Part shown: in pieces, positions 52,327 through 62,900 of the stretch
Position numbering within the stretch: the stretch's first letter is position 1
How the letters are laid out: every line of letters begins with the position of its first letter
DNA from: Lates calcarifer
Taxonomy: Eukaryota > Chordata > Actinopteri > Centropomidae
Assembly: GCF_001640805.2 (NCBI RefSeq)
Contig: NC_066838.1
Coordinates: 17,169,506-17,233,505, forward strand
Reading direction: 5' to 3'
Length of the DNA: 64,000 nucleotides
Notes under the pieces: generated by a model
What the model saw: the letters and a program-made list of their open reading frames with translations, nothing else
Databases searched by the model: none
Told to the model about the DNA's origin: nothing
Translations under genes and position numbers: made by a program

Positions 52327-53707
52327 CTGGAGGAAATCAAAGAGAAACATACAAAGGAAAATGATCAATACACCACTACCTATTCCTCATCAACAGTTTA
52401 ACCATGAAAACACAGATAAATGTTCAATATTACAGCTGAACCAGAAGATTTAACAAACATTAGAGGGCTGTTTCAGAAAATGAACAGTTGACTGTCATCA
52501 TTGCCTGAAGAACCAACAATAAAAATATTTGGAAAAAAGTAAAATGACCATTAATTGTGTATCTATCAACTAATCACTGAAGCAATCATGTATGTTACTG
52601 TGAACTACACAATAATAATAAACACTCAGTTAAGTAAATGTTTCAATGAATCATTTTAACTTGTAACTGCAGTAAAAAGTCTGAGTATTTCTTCCACCAC
52701 AGACGGTCACATACAGAATCATTATTTCACACTTCAACCTTTTTCTTATCAACATATTTAAAATGTCTTTGTTCAGTGTTGTTTTCGTTTAATGAGTAAC
52801 AAATACATTTACAAAGATTTTAACAGCAGCATAGATAGAAAATAAGTGTAGAACTGGTCGGTATATATTGTAAAGTTATTTATAAAATCGCCCTCTCACC
52901 AACAATTAACACACGAACAACTCACTCCAATATTTAATTCATGGAATTGATATTGTTTTGTACAGTGTAGTGTTGTATGTCTTGCACATAATTAAGAATT
53001 AAATTTTTTTTTTCAGATGTACCATCAAACTGAAGTTAAGATCCTTTTCCAACCCTTTGTGACTGCTCCTTAACAACATTAACATTTTTGACACATTTTT
53101 TGGCAGTTTTTGACACTTTGCTATACTATGACATTTTTTGACACCTTACTATGACATTTTTTTGACGGCTTACTATATTATGACATTTTTTGACATCTTA
53201 CTATACTATGACATTTTTGGACTGTTTTTGACGCCATACTAAACTATGACATTTTTTGACAGTTTTTGACGCCATACTACTCTGACCATATTTGACACCA
53301 TACTATACTATGACATTTTTTGACACCTGACTATACTATAACATTTTTTGACAGCTTACTATACTATGACATTTTTTGACAGTTTTGATGCCATTCTATG
53401 ACAATTTTTGACCGGTTTTGACGCCATACTATACTATGACAATTTTTGACACCTGACTATACTATGACATTTTTTGACCGTTTTTGATGCCATACTATAC
53501 GATGAATTGAAAATGACTTCTCCTTAGCAACATTAACATTTTTGACACTTTGCTATACTATGACATTTTTTGACACCTTACTATGACATTTTTTTGACGG
53601 CTTACTATATTATGACATTTTTTGACATCTTACTATACTATGACATTTTTGGACTTTTTTTGACACCTTCCTACACTATGACATTTTTGGCAATTTTTGA
53701 CGGCATA

Positions 53708-54075
53708 CTATACTATGACATTTTTTGACAGTTTTTCACACTTTGCTATACTATGACATTTTTTGACATTTCTTGACCGTTTTTGACACCATACTATGAC
53801 ATTTTTGGACCGGTTTTGACGGCATACTATACTATGACATTTTTTTGGCAGTTTTTGACACCTTACTACTCTGGCCATATTTGACGGCATACTATACTAT
53901 AACATTTTTTGACAGTTTTTCACACTTTGCTATACTATGACATTTTTTGACATTTCTTGACCGTTTTTGACACCATACTATGACATTTTTGGACCGGTTT
54001 TGACGGCATACTATACTATGACATTTTTTTGGCAGTTTTTGACACCTTACTACTCTGACCATATTTGACGCCATA
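53708..54075. repeat. 184-bp direct duplication inside the minisatellite
   Basis: The segments 53708-53891 and 53892-54075 are nearly identical and adjacent. Both match 51558-51740 in the neighbouring 2.1-kb unit. Confidence 0.85.
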
Positions 54076-54736
54076 CTATACTATGACATTTTTTGACATC
54101 TTATTATACTATGACAATTTTTGACAGTTTTTGATGCCATACTATGACAATTTTTGACACCTGACTATAGTATGACATTTTTTGACCGGTTTTGACGCCA
54201 TACTATATGATGACATTTTTTGACCATTTTTGACAGCATACTATACTATGACATTTTTTGACATCTTACTATTCTATGACATTTTTTCACTGTTTTTTAC
54301 GCCATACAATACTATGACAGTTTTTGATGCATTACTATCTTATTACTTTTTTGACCATTTTTGGAAGTCTTAAAATATTGACATTTTTTGATGACTTATA
54401 TGACATTTATAATGTCTTAGTGTTACATGACATTTTTACTCCTATTTTGGATTGCTATTACTTCTTCACTGCTTTTGTATTACAGATTACTTTTACTGTT
54501 ACCTCTAATATTATTTACCATTCCTTTTTACTGATATTATGTATTACTTCTAAATTTACAGACAATTCTTACTGTCGCAAACTACATCTAGTAACAGATT
54601 ACTTTTGACATTGCTAATTACTTTTACATTACTTCTATTAATAGAGATTACTCATACATAGCAGATTACTGAACATAAAAAATGTAATGCCAGTGCTCTG
54701 TGTTGGACAGTTGATGTAAAGCTGTTTGTGAATTAC

Positions 54737-55183
54737 CTGGAGGCCTCTGTCCTGGTCCCAAATAACTGCTTCATTGTACAAAGACTCTCTGTGATCGTGG
54801 ACTACGTTTCTGTGATCGCGGACAATGTCTCCGAGATTATGGACAAAGTCTCTGTGATCATGGACAATGTCTGTGTGATCGTGGACGATGTCTCTGAGAT
54901 CATAGACGGTGTCTCTGTGATCATCGACAATGTCTCTATGATCGCGGGCAATGCCGTCAAATCGGTGACCCCCGTCTCCGCCGATTCTATCGCAAGGTCT
55001 CTACGAAGCATGGATAATGTCTCTGATCATGGACAACGTCTCTCTCATCTTTGACAAGGTCTCTGCTATCATGGACAATGTCTCTGATAATGGACGATGT
55101 CTCCCTCATCCTCAACAATGTCTCTCCGATCATGGACGAAGTCTCTGCGATCGTGGACGATGTCATGGACAAAGTGGTGACGC
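54737..55183 (-). ncRNA. Right-arm exon-3 copy D (447 bases, internally expanded)
   Basis: The same acceptor (CCTCCAG) and donor (GTAATTC) enclose about twenty tandem 19- or 21-base units of the form GTCCATGATCACAGAGACAT. In the left-arm phase the frame opens GVTTLSTTSSTIAETSS-like and ends at TAG after CFVETLR. A second frame begins MLRRDLAIESAETGV and continues through heptads such as SMITETL and SMISETS. Two-base deletions in some units cause the frame changes. Confidence 0.6.
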
Positions 55184-55637
55184 CTGGAGGAAATCAAAGA
55201 GAAACATACAAGGAAAATTAGCAATACACTACTACCTATTCCTCATCAACAGTTTAACCTCGAAAAGACATAAATATTTAACATTACAGCTGAATCAGAA
55301 CATTTAACAAAACATTTTTGATGATTTGATTATTTGAACATTTTTCTAATATTAGATTACTTTCACCATTACACACTACTTTTCTCATTACATATCACTT
55401 CTAAATACAAATAACATATACTGTTGCAAACTACATCTAGTACCAGATTGTTTATTGTATTTTTCTTCTGATATTACTTTTACATGACTTCTGTTAACAC
55501 AGATTACTTTTACATCTTTTTCATACTGCAAATTACTTCTATTATTATACTTTACTGTTATACCGAACACTTAACATAAACAATTTAATACCAGTGCTCT
55601 GTGTTGAACAGTTGATGTAAAGCAGTTTGTGAATTAC

Positions 55638-56083
55638 CTGGAGGCCTCTGTCCTGGTCTCAAAGAACTGCTTCATTGTACGAAGACTCTCTGTGATCGTG
55701 GACTACGTCTCTGTGATCGCGGACAATGTCTCCGAGATTATGGACAAAGGCTCTGTGATCATGGACAATGTCTGTGTGACGTGGACGATGTCTCTGAGAT
55801 CATAGACGGTGTCTCTGTGATCATCGACAATGTCTCCATGATCGCGGGCAATGCCGTCAAATCGGTGACCCCCGTCTCCGCCGATTCTATCGCAAGGTCT
55901 CTACGAAGCATGGATAATGTCTCTGATCATGGACAACGTCTCTCTCATCTTTGACAAGGTCTCTGCTATCATGGACAACGTCTCTGATCATGGACGATGT
56001 CTCCCTCATCCTCAACAATGTCTCTCCGATCATGGACGAAGTCTCTGCGATCGTGGACGATGTCGTGGACAAAGTGGTGACGC
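55638..56083 (-). ncRNA. Right-arm exon-3 copy C (446 bases, internally expanded)
   Basis: Structure is as in copy D, with one base missing in a 21-base unit near 55780 (GTGTGACGTGGACGATG), which breaks the second frame. Splice signals are intact. Confidence 0.6.
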
Positions 56084-56537
56084 CTGGAGGAAATCAAAGA
56101 GAAACATACAAGGAAAATTAGCAATACACTACTACCTATTCCTCATCAACAGTTTAACCTCGAAAAGACATAAATATTCAACACTACAGCTGAATCAGAA
56201 CATTTAACAAAACATTTTTGATGATTTGATTATTTGAACATTTTTCTAATATTAGATTACTTTCACCATTACACACTACTTTTCTCATTACATATCACTT
56301 CTAAATACAAATAACATATAGTGTTGCAAACTACATCTAGTAACAGATTGTTTATTGTATTTTTCTTCTGATATTACTTTTACATGACTTCTGTTAACAC
56401 AGATTACTTTTACATCATTTTCATACTGCAAATTACTTCTATTATTATACTTTACTGATATACCGAACACTTAACATAAACAATTTAATACCAGTGCTCT
56501 GTGTTGGACAGTTGATGTAAAGCTGTTTGTGAATTAC

Positions 56538-56984
56538 CTGGAGGCCTCTGTCCTGGTCTCAAATAACTGCTTCATTGTACGAAGACTCTCTGTGATCGTG
56601 GACTACGTCTCTGTGATCGCGGACAATGTCTCCGAGATTATGGACAAAGTCTCTGTGATCATGGACAATGTCTGTGTGATCGTGGACGATGTCTCTGAGA
56701 TCATAGACGGTGTCTCTGTGATCATCGACAATGTCTCCATGATCGCGGGCAATGCCGTCAAATCGGTGACCCCCGTCTCCGCCGATTCTATCGCAAGGTC
56801 TCTACGAAGCATGGATAATGTCTCTGATCATGGACAACGTCTCTCTCATCTTTGACAAGGTCTCTGCTATCATGGACAATGTCTCTGATCATGGACGATG
56901 TCTCCCTCATCCTCAACAATGTCTCTCCGATCATGGACGAAGTCTCTGCGATCGTGGACGATGTCGTGGACAAAGTGGTGACGC
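56538..56984 (-). ncRNA. Right-arm exon-3 copy B (447 bases, internally expanded)
   Basis: This is nearly identical to copy D over the exon and the roughly 450 bases of flanking intron, so copies B, C and D form a 900-base tandem repeat. Both splice signals are present on the minus strand. Confidence 0.6.
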
Positions 56985-57438
56985 CTGGAGGAAATCAAAG
57001 AGAAACATACAAGGAAAATTAGCAATACACTACTACCTATTCCTCATCAACAGTTTAACCTCGAAAAGACATAAATATTCAACACTACAGCTGAATCAGA
57101 ACATTTAACAAAACATTTTTGATGATTGGATTATTTGAACATTTTTCTAATATTAGATTACTTTCACCATTACACACTACTTTTCTCATTACATATCACT
57201 TCTAAATACAAATAACTTATACTGTTGCAAACTACATCTAGTATCAGATTGTTTATTGTATTTTTCTTCTGATATTACTTTTACATGACTTCTGTTAACA
57301 CAGATTACTTTTACATCATTTTTATACTGCAAATTACTTCTATTATTATACTTTACTGATATACCGAACACTTAACATAAACAATTTAATACCAGTGCTC
57401 TGTGTTGGACAGTTGATGTAAAGCAGTTTGTGAATTAC

Positions 57439-57801
57439 CTGGAGGCGTCTGTCCTGGTCTCAAAGAACTGCTTCATTGTACGAAGACTCTCTGTGATCGT
57501 GGACAATGTCTCTGAGATTATGGACAAAGGCTCTGTGATCATCGACAATGTCTCCATGATCGCGGGCAATGCCGTCAAATCGGTGACCCCCGTCTCCGCC
57601 GATTCTATCGCAAGGTCTCTACGAAGCATGGATAATGTCTCTGATCATGGACAACGTCTCTCTCATCTTTGACAAGGTCTCTGCTATCATGGACAATGTC
57701 TCTGATCATGGACGATGTCTCCCTCATCCTCAACAATGTCTCTCCGATCATGGACGAAGTCTCTGCAATCGTGGACGGTGTCGTGGACAAAGTGGTGACG
57801 C
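57439..57801 (-). ncRNA. Right-arm exon-3 copy A (363 bases), first in transcription order
   Basis: This copy is shorter than B-D by four 21-base units. Its second frame runs uninterrupted from MLRRDLAIESAETGV through SMITEPLSIISETLSTITES to LRTMKQFFETRTDASR and reaches the donor. Its upstream intron (57802-58500) is of the type also found before copies E and F, so it marks the junction between the two kinds of repeat unit. Confidence 0.6.
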
Positions 57802-58479
57802 CTGGAGGAAATCAAAGAGAAACATACAAGGAAAATTAGCAATACACTACTACCTATTCCTCATCAACAGTTTAACCATGAAAACACAGACAAATATTCA
57901 ACATTACTGCTGAACCAGAAGATTTAACAAACATTAGAGGGCTGTTTCAGAAAATGAACAGTTGACGGTCATCATTGCCTGAAGAACCAACAATAAAAAT
58001 ATTTGGGAAAAAGTCAAATGACCATTAATTGTGTATCTATCAACTAATCACTGAAGCAATCTTGTATGTTACTGTGAACTACACAATAATAATAAACACT
58101 CAGTTAAGTAAATGTTTCAATGAATCATTTTAACTTGTGTTATTATACTGCAGTAAAAAGTCTGAGTATTTCTACCACCACAGATGGTCACATACAAAAT
58201 TATTATTTCACACTTCAACCTTCTTATTAACATATTTAAAATGTCTTTGTTCAGTGTTGTTTTTGTTTAATGAATAACAAATACATTTACAAAGGTTTTA
58301 ACAGCAGCATAGGTAGAAAATCTTAAGTAAATAAGTGTAGAACTGGTCGGTATACACTATAAAGTTATTTTTAAAACGCCCTCTCACCAACAATTAAATT
58401 AACACACTCACTCAAATATTTGATTTATGGAATTGATATTGTTTTGTACAGTGTAGTGTTGTATGTCTTGCACATAATT

Positions 58480-59080
58480 AAGAATTTCAAATTTTCATTT
58501 CAAAAGATGTTTTACTATAGTGACATTTTTCCTTCCATTTTGGATTACTATTACTTATTGCCTTTATATTACTTTTACTGATACCTCTAATATTAGATTA
58601 CTTTTACCACTGCATATTACTTTTCTTATTAGGGCTCGAGCAGGAAGCATGCTAAGGCAGCATTCAAAAGTGATCCCCCATTGGGCTTACTTTGTCGTAC
58701 ATTGACTAAATTCGGACCAGATACATGCCCAAATGTACAAAAAAAGTCTCCTGATGTCATGACCTCAAACCAACAGGAAATCAGCCATTTTGACTTTAAT
58801 TCACAAATTTTCCATCTGGGAACACTGTCTTTGAACGAACTCCTAGAGATTTAATCATATCGACTTCAAACTCAGCTCTGAAGGGCTTTGTGATTAAAAG
58901 TTACCAAAAGCTTGAGTTACCGTCAAAGGGCACCTCAAATTTGCTATTGTTAACACTGACATCCAGGTATAAAGCAGCCAGGTACAGACTCAATACAACA
59001 CAAAATGACCACAAATAGACACAAAACGACGACAGCAACATGATAGACCGCTATAAAATGTTAAAATGACCAGGGTGGAA
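58480..59080. other. Right-arm intron with interspersed-repeat fragments
   Basis: From about 58624 the text GGGCTCGAGCAGGAAGCATG, then CTAAGGCAGC, TCCTAGAGATTTAATCATAT and CGACTTCAAACTCAGC looks like a common teleost interspersed repeat. A second low-complexity stretch of ACACAAAATGACCACAAATA type follows at 58990-59075. The class of either is uncertain. Confidence 0.4.
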
Positions 59081-59259
59081 CACAAAATTACAAATAGATG
59101 CAAGATGTCAGTAAAGGGACTGTTACAACAGGGATTTGGGCAGCCTATCAATAGCTCCTTGGGTTTTCACCTGTCCATGTTGGGGGTCCACAACTCAAGT
59201 CAGGGACGCGTCACTCACGGAAACATAAACAAACTCTTACCCACGCGATAAATAGGTTA

Positions 59260-59400
59260 AAAGAGAAGGCTATTGCTAACGTTCGCTGCTAACGCAAATA
59301 CTAACGCTAGCCGCTAGCTAGTTAGCTCCTTAGCCGTACCTCCGCGCCGCACGTGTGTTCAGCGTCCAGCCTCATTCCTGTTGAACAAAAGATTAGCTTC
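59260..59400 (-). ncRNA. Right-arm inverted copy of exon 1 and start of intron 1
   Basis: On the minus strand the text GGCTGGACGCTGAACACACG, TGCGGCGCGGAG|GTACGG, then AGCGGCTAGCGTTAGTATTT and, further on, TTATCGCGTGGGTAAG aligns with left-arm GACTGAACGCTGAACACACC, TGCGGCATGAAG|GTAAGG, AGCGGCTAGCGTTAGCATTA and TTATTTGCGTGGGTTTAAG. Exon, donor and first intron are therefore conserved in inverted orientation. The start codon of the left copy is lost here. The donor is weaker (GTACGG). Confidence 0.65.
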
Positions 59401-59591
59401 AGAGCTTGTTTTTGTAATATTTGCAAAGACAGGTGATCTCTTGAAACGTTAGTCAAAATGCTGATAATACTTGATTAGACTAATCGTTGATGGAGTAATA
59501 CCAACAAGACAGCTGATTAACTTTGCTGTAGGACTTTATGTGCAGTCTATGTGTGGGTCTAGTTGTGCTATAGCATTTCACGTTAACTTAC

Positions 59592-59935
59592 CTCCAGTAG
59601 CTGCTGCAATCGGGAGCGACGTGAGCGCTGAGGCCGAGTCGCTCTCTTCCCTAATCCGTCAAGTTCGTAGCACCGGTTAGCATCACAGCTAGGCTAACGT
59701 TAGCGATTAGCAGACGAGGGATTAGCCGATCATAGGCAGGGTAGAAGCGGGGAAAATAACACTTCTTCAACGTAATTCCCAGGGATATATTACCATTACC
59801 TACACGTTCATGGTTCAATGGTAGAGAAGGAAATGGCCCAAAACAAAATACAGAGTGGGTGCTCAATGGCCGAAGGAGAGTTCTGCACTCTACACGTGAT
59901 TGCTCTTCTTCAACGACCCGGATGTGCATCACAGT
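59592..59935 (-). promoter_or_regulatory. Candidate upstream promoter and alternative first exon, minus strand
   Basis: Reading leftward, a CpG-richer segment holds ATCCGGGTCG (ETS-like CCGG), TCACGTG (E-box), AACGTTAGC motifs and then CAGCTACTGGAG|GTAAGT, a consensus donor at 59592/59591. A frame of 93 codons starting MMHIRVVEEEQSRVECRTLL lies on this strand but ends before the donor and resembles nothing I know. It could be an alternative start of the right-arm transcript or a promoter for an unrelated gene. Confidence 0.35.
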
Positions 59936-59939
59936 AAAC

Positions 59940-62900
59940 TGAATGGAGGACTGAAATTGAAACGTAAGAACAAAATATGGAAATATGCAGAGAACTTAAT
60001 TTAACCTTAAATTACAATTTATGTAATTTCAATTCAGTTTTTTAATGCAACTATATTACTATATATAACTATATCACTACCAATTAAAAATACAATTTCA
60101 AATTCAGTTTCCAGTAGCACATATTTCTGCCCATGGGTGGTTAGTTTTTCAAGTCTTTGAGTGTTTGTATTGAGTCTTGGACTTCAAAATTTACTGCCCC
60201 TCATTTCCTTTGTCATCTATCTGTATATCATACTGTGTATACCCAATGTTGCTGGAAGAAATAAAGGTTTGTAGGAATGGTCAGCAACCATTGTAATGAC
60301 AACCAACTAGGAGGTGAGGATCACACTGTTTGATTGTAAGAATGCAAGTGTACATTAATGTCAGTCCTGCAACAGTTATTTTTATTATCAGTTCATCTGT
60401 CGAGTATTGAGTCAATTTATTGAGTCACTGTCTAGTCAATAAATATCCAAAAACAGTGAGTTAACAATTTCAAAACAACTGTTTTGTTTCCAAAACCCAA
60501 AGATTTACCGATTTACTGACAATTAAGTCAAGGAAAAACAACAGATTCATTAAAAAATCAATTGGCATTATTGCTAGAAAAATGATACTATATATGATAA
60601 TATGATATGATAATAATAAACAATAAATCAATTACAAGAATGTTTGTGTCCATCAATGAATGAAAGTAGAAGCTCTATTAAAATTAACTGTGTTCTTACA
60701 GCCAGATAAGCTAGAAGTTATATGTAAATAGATTGCGCTCTTGAACAATGTTCTGTTTAAATAATTTATGTTTGACCTCATTCCAGCTAGGTGTTCTGTC
60801 ATCATTGTGATATTATGTTGTTTATACTATATCAATAAAAATCTGAAATTGTGTTATTTTTGCAACAAGGGGTGAAATGTCCACATTTCAGTTTATATAT
60901 TGTTTAACAGTATGGGTTGTGTTTAATCACACAGTTGTTGTTTGTAGGAAAAAAGAGCTGCAAGTTCAGTGTTACCAATATCTCTTGTAAATGAATCAGT
61001 CGCCCACACTTTGATGGTTGTCTGCTAATTGATAAATGATTATTACACTCAATTCGCAACGTAACCCACCTCATAATTACCAATTATGTGGTATGATAAC
61101 TAAGACTGGTAAGACTGAGAGCAGGTAACACAATTACAACAGTGACAATAAATAAAAAAGGTTCTTCAGATTGATGCTACAGTACACATTTCTCTTTCCA
61201 ATAAATCAAGGTCTGGAGGATCACCAATGATTTTCTGTGAGCTACTCTGTCAGAGTTTGAATGCTTTTTAAAAAAGGTACAAAAGGGAGAATATTCAGTG
61301 CCTTGATAAATTCCTTAAGTGTACATTATTGCCAGAAGCTTTCACAGCAGGTAAAGGATTTCTTTCTAGGACTACAGAAGAACAAATCAAAATGTCTTGT
61401 TTTGCAATTTGTACGAAAAAGTAATGTGTGTCAACCAATGAAACAGTTTTTGACCTCTCCTGAATAAGCCATCATAACAAAAAGTCTATACTGAAAGGAT
61501 TTAAGACCAGATATTAGTCACTGTTATTGATATTTCTCCAGCACAGGGCCAAAAAAAGAAAAACTGCCTACCTAAATGCCACAGAAAGGGAGCACTTCTC
61601 TTAAAATATCACACTGTCTCTCGAGGGCTGCCTGCCGTGTATTGGGTTTATTACAACAAAGAGTGTATAGTGTGTTATAGTCAAAACCAGCCAACCATTA
61701 GACTCGAATGTAGCCTGGTCCTAGACCCTCTGTCGAGAACATAAAATACTAAAAACAGAAATGTCACAGGTCCTCTGTTAAGATATACTATACTGTAGAT
61801 TTACATATCTGAGGACAAAACAAATCTAGAAAGCAAAAAGGGGGTTTAAGGTATTTTAAAATCAGTTATTTATCATAAAAAAATATTAATCCTATCATAA
61901 CTTATCATTTGCACTTATAGGGGGGTTACTGGTACGTTTGTGTCTTAAGGTAGTAGGTGATGAGCTACATGGCTCTTGTTACATGCACATACAGTTCAGC
62001 TCTTTGAGTGATAATGCAGAGAGTCTGAAGTTAATTTTTGAAGTTACTTTATTTTTGATTGAAAACTGTAAATCAGGACTGTAAAACAGCAGTGATAGCA
62101 TCATCATCACTGTAAAAATGACTCCTCCTTTATCTCAGGGAGGAGGTAGTAGTCTGAGGGTGCCTAATCAGGGAACTAGGGTGGGTGGTCAATGACTTCA
62201 AATCCACATTTGGCACCCAAAACAGAAATTCCTCCAATAGTTGTTAATTTAAAACTTTCTTCATTATCAGTCAGCGTTATACTGCACGAACATGTAACAA
62301 GTTGTTTCACTCAAATCACCAAATCAAAAACTCAATCACCGTCATAATTGCAACACAACTGTAACTAAGCCCATTACTGTATCTGCTTTTGCAAAATGTA
62401 AACATACTGTGTTGTAAGGTAGCACATTTCACTTCCTGTATATTACATTCTAATTTACCTGCTAAGTTGTGTTTTAATACATCCACATACATGCACACCT
62501 GTGCTGAAAACATGTTTTTGATCGAGTTCCACTTTCTCAAAAAAAGGGACTATACACCATCTCTGAGGCTTTACAAATAGTATTACATTTTATTAATATA
62601 TTTTCATAAAACAAGTTTAAGACTGTATCAAAAACTCAGTAAAAACATTAGATTTTTAACCATTTTTTCTTATGGTGATATCAGATATGAAATGTACATA
62701 ATTCACATATTGTTGTGGTTTCTTTGTTCCCCATCATATTGAGATAATGCATTATTTTTTCTGTGATGGGCAAGTAAACGTTCTTTTGTACCCTCACAAA
62801 CTATAAAGTCATTTTTTTTATGATTGTGATCATAAATCTAGACATACAATTAAAAAATAAAATTATTTCCCGCTCTGGCCCTCCCCTTTCCCCGTCTAGG

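Larger units (their letters stand above)
49700..53890. repeat. Two tandem copies of a 2.1-kb compound unit (minisatellite plus exon copy)
   Basis: The interval 49700-51766 is repeated at 51766-53890. The offset is exactly 2066 for the first 1.4 kb, then 2150 after two extra minisatellite insertions (34 and 50 bases) in the second copy. Each unit carries minisatellite, one minus-strand exon-3 copy with about 600 bases of upstream intron, and more minisatellite. Near-identity (I noticed one C/T change at 50110/52176 in the non-satellite part) marks a recent duplication. Confidence 0.9.
54703..57840. repeat. 900-bp tandem repeat carrying exon copies A-D
   Basis: The text GACAGTTGATGTAAAGC starts each unit at about 54709, 55609, 56510 and 57409. 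Period is 899-901 bases. Each unit contains one expanded exon copy and intron rich in ATTACTTTTACAT-type text. The fourth unit is partial and passes into a different intron. Confidence 0.9.

Noticed and set aside
50094..52453. Plus-strand Cys-rich frames of 97 residues (containing CKAVCELPGGLCSG), duplicated at two sites
   Set aside because: They are antisense to the conserved exon copies at 50146-50260 and 52212-52326 and extend into intron. The duplication reflects the 2.1-kb repeat and gives no independent support for coding.
44000..54370. CRISPR-like array of short repeats
   Set aside because: Units are contiguous and variable without unique spacers, and the DNA is clearly vertebrate. 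This is a minisatellite.
54728..57108. Plus-strand frames reading NYLEASVLVSKNCFIVRRLS and VSVIMDNV-type heptads
   Set aside because: They start at GTG and not ATG, and they run antisense to the exon orientation shown by the left-arm homologue with its splice sites. The apparent heptads are the complement of the minus-strand repeat.
59651..59932. 93-codon minus-strand frame near the right-arm start
   Set aside because: It has no similarity to a family I know, stops before the nearby donor and lies in a promoter-like CpG-richer segment. Kept only as part of a candidate first exon.
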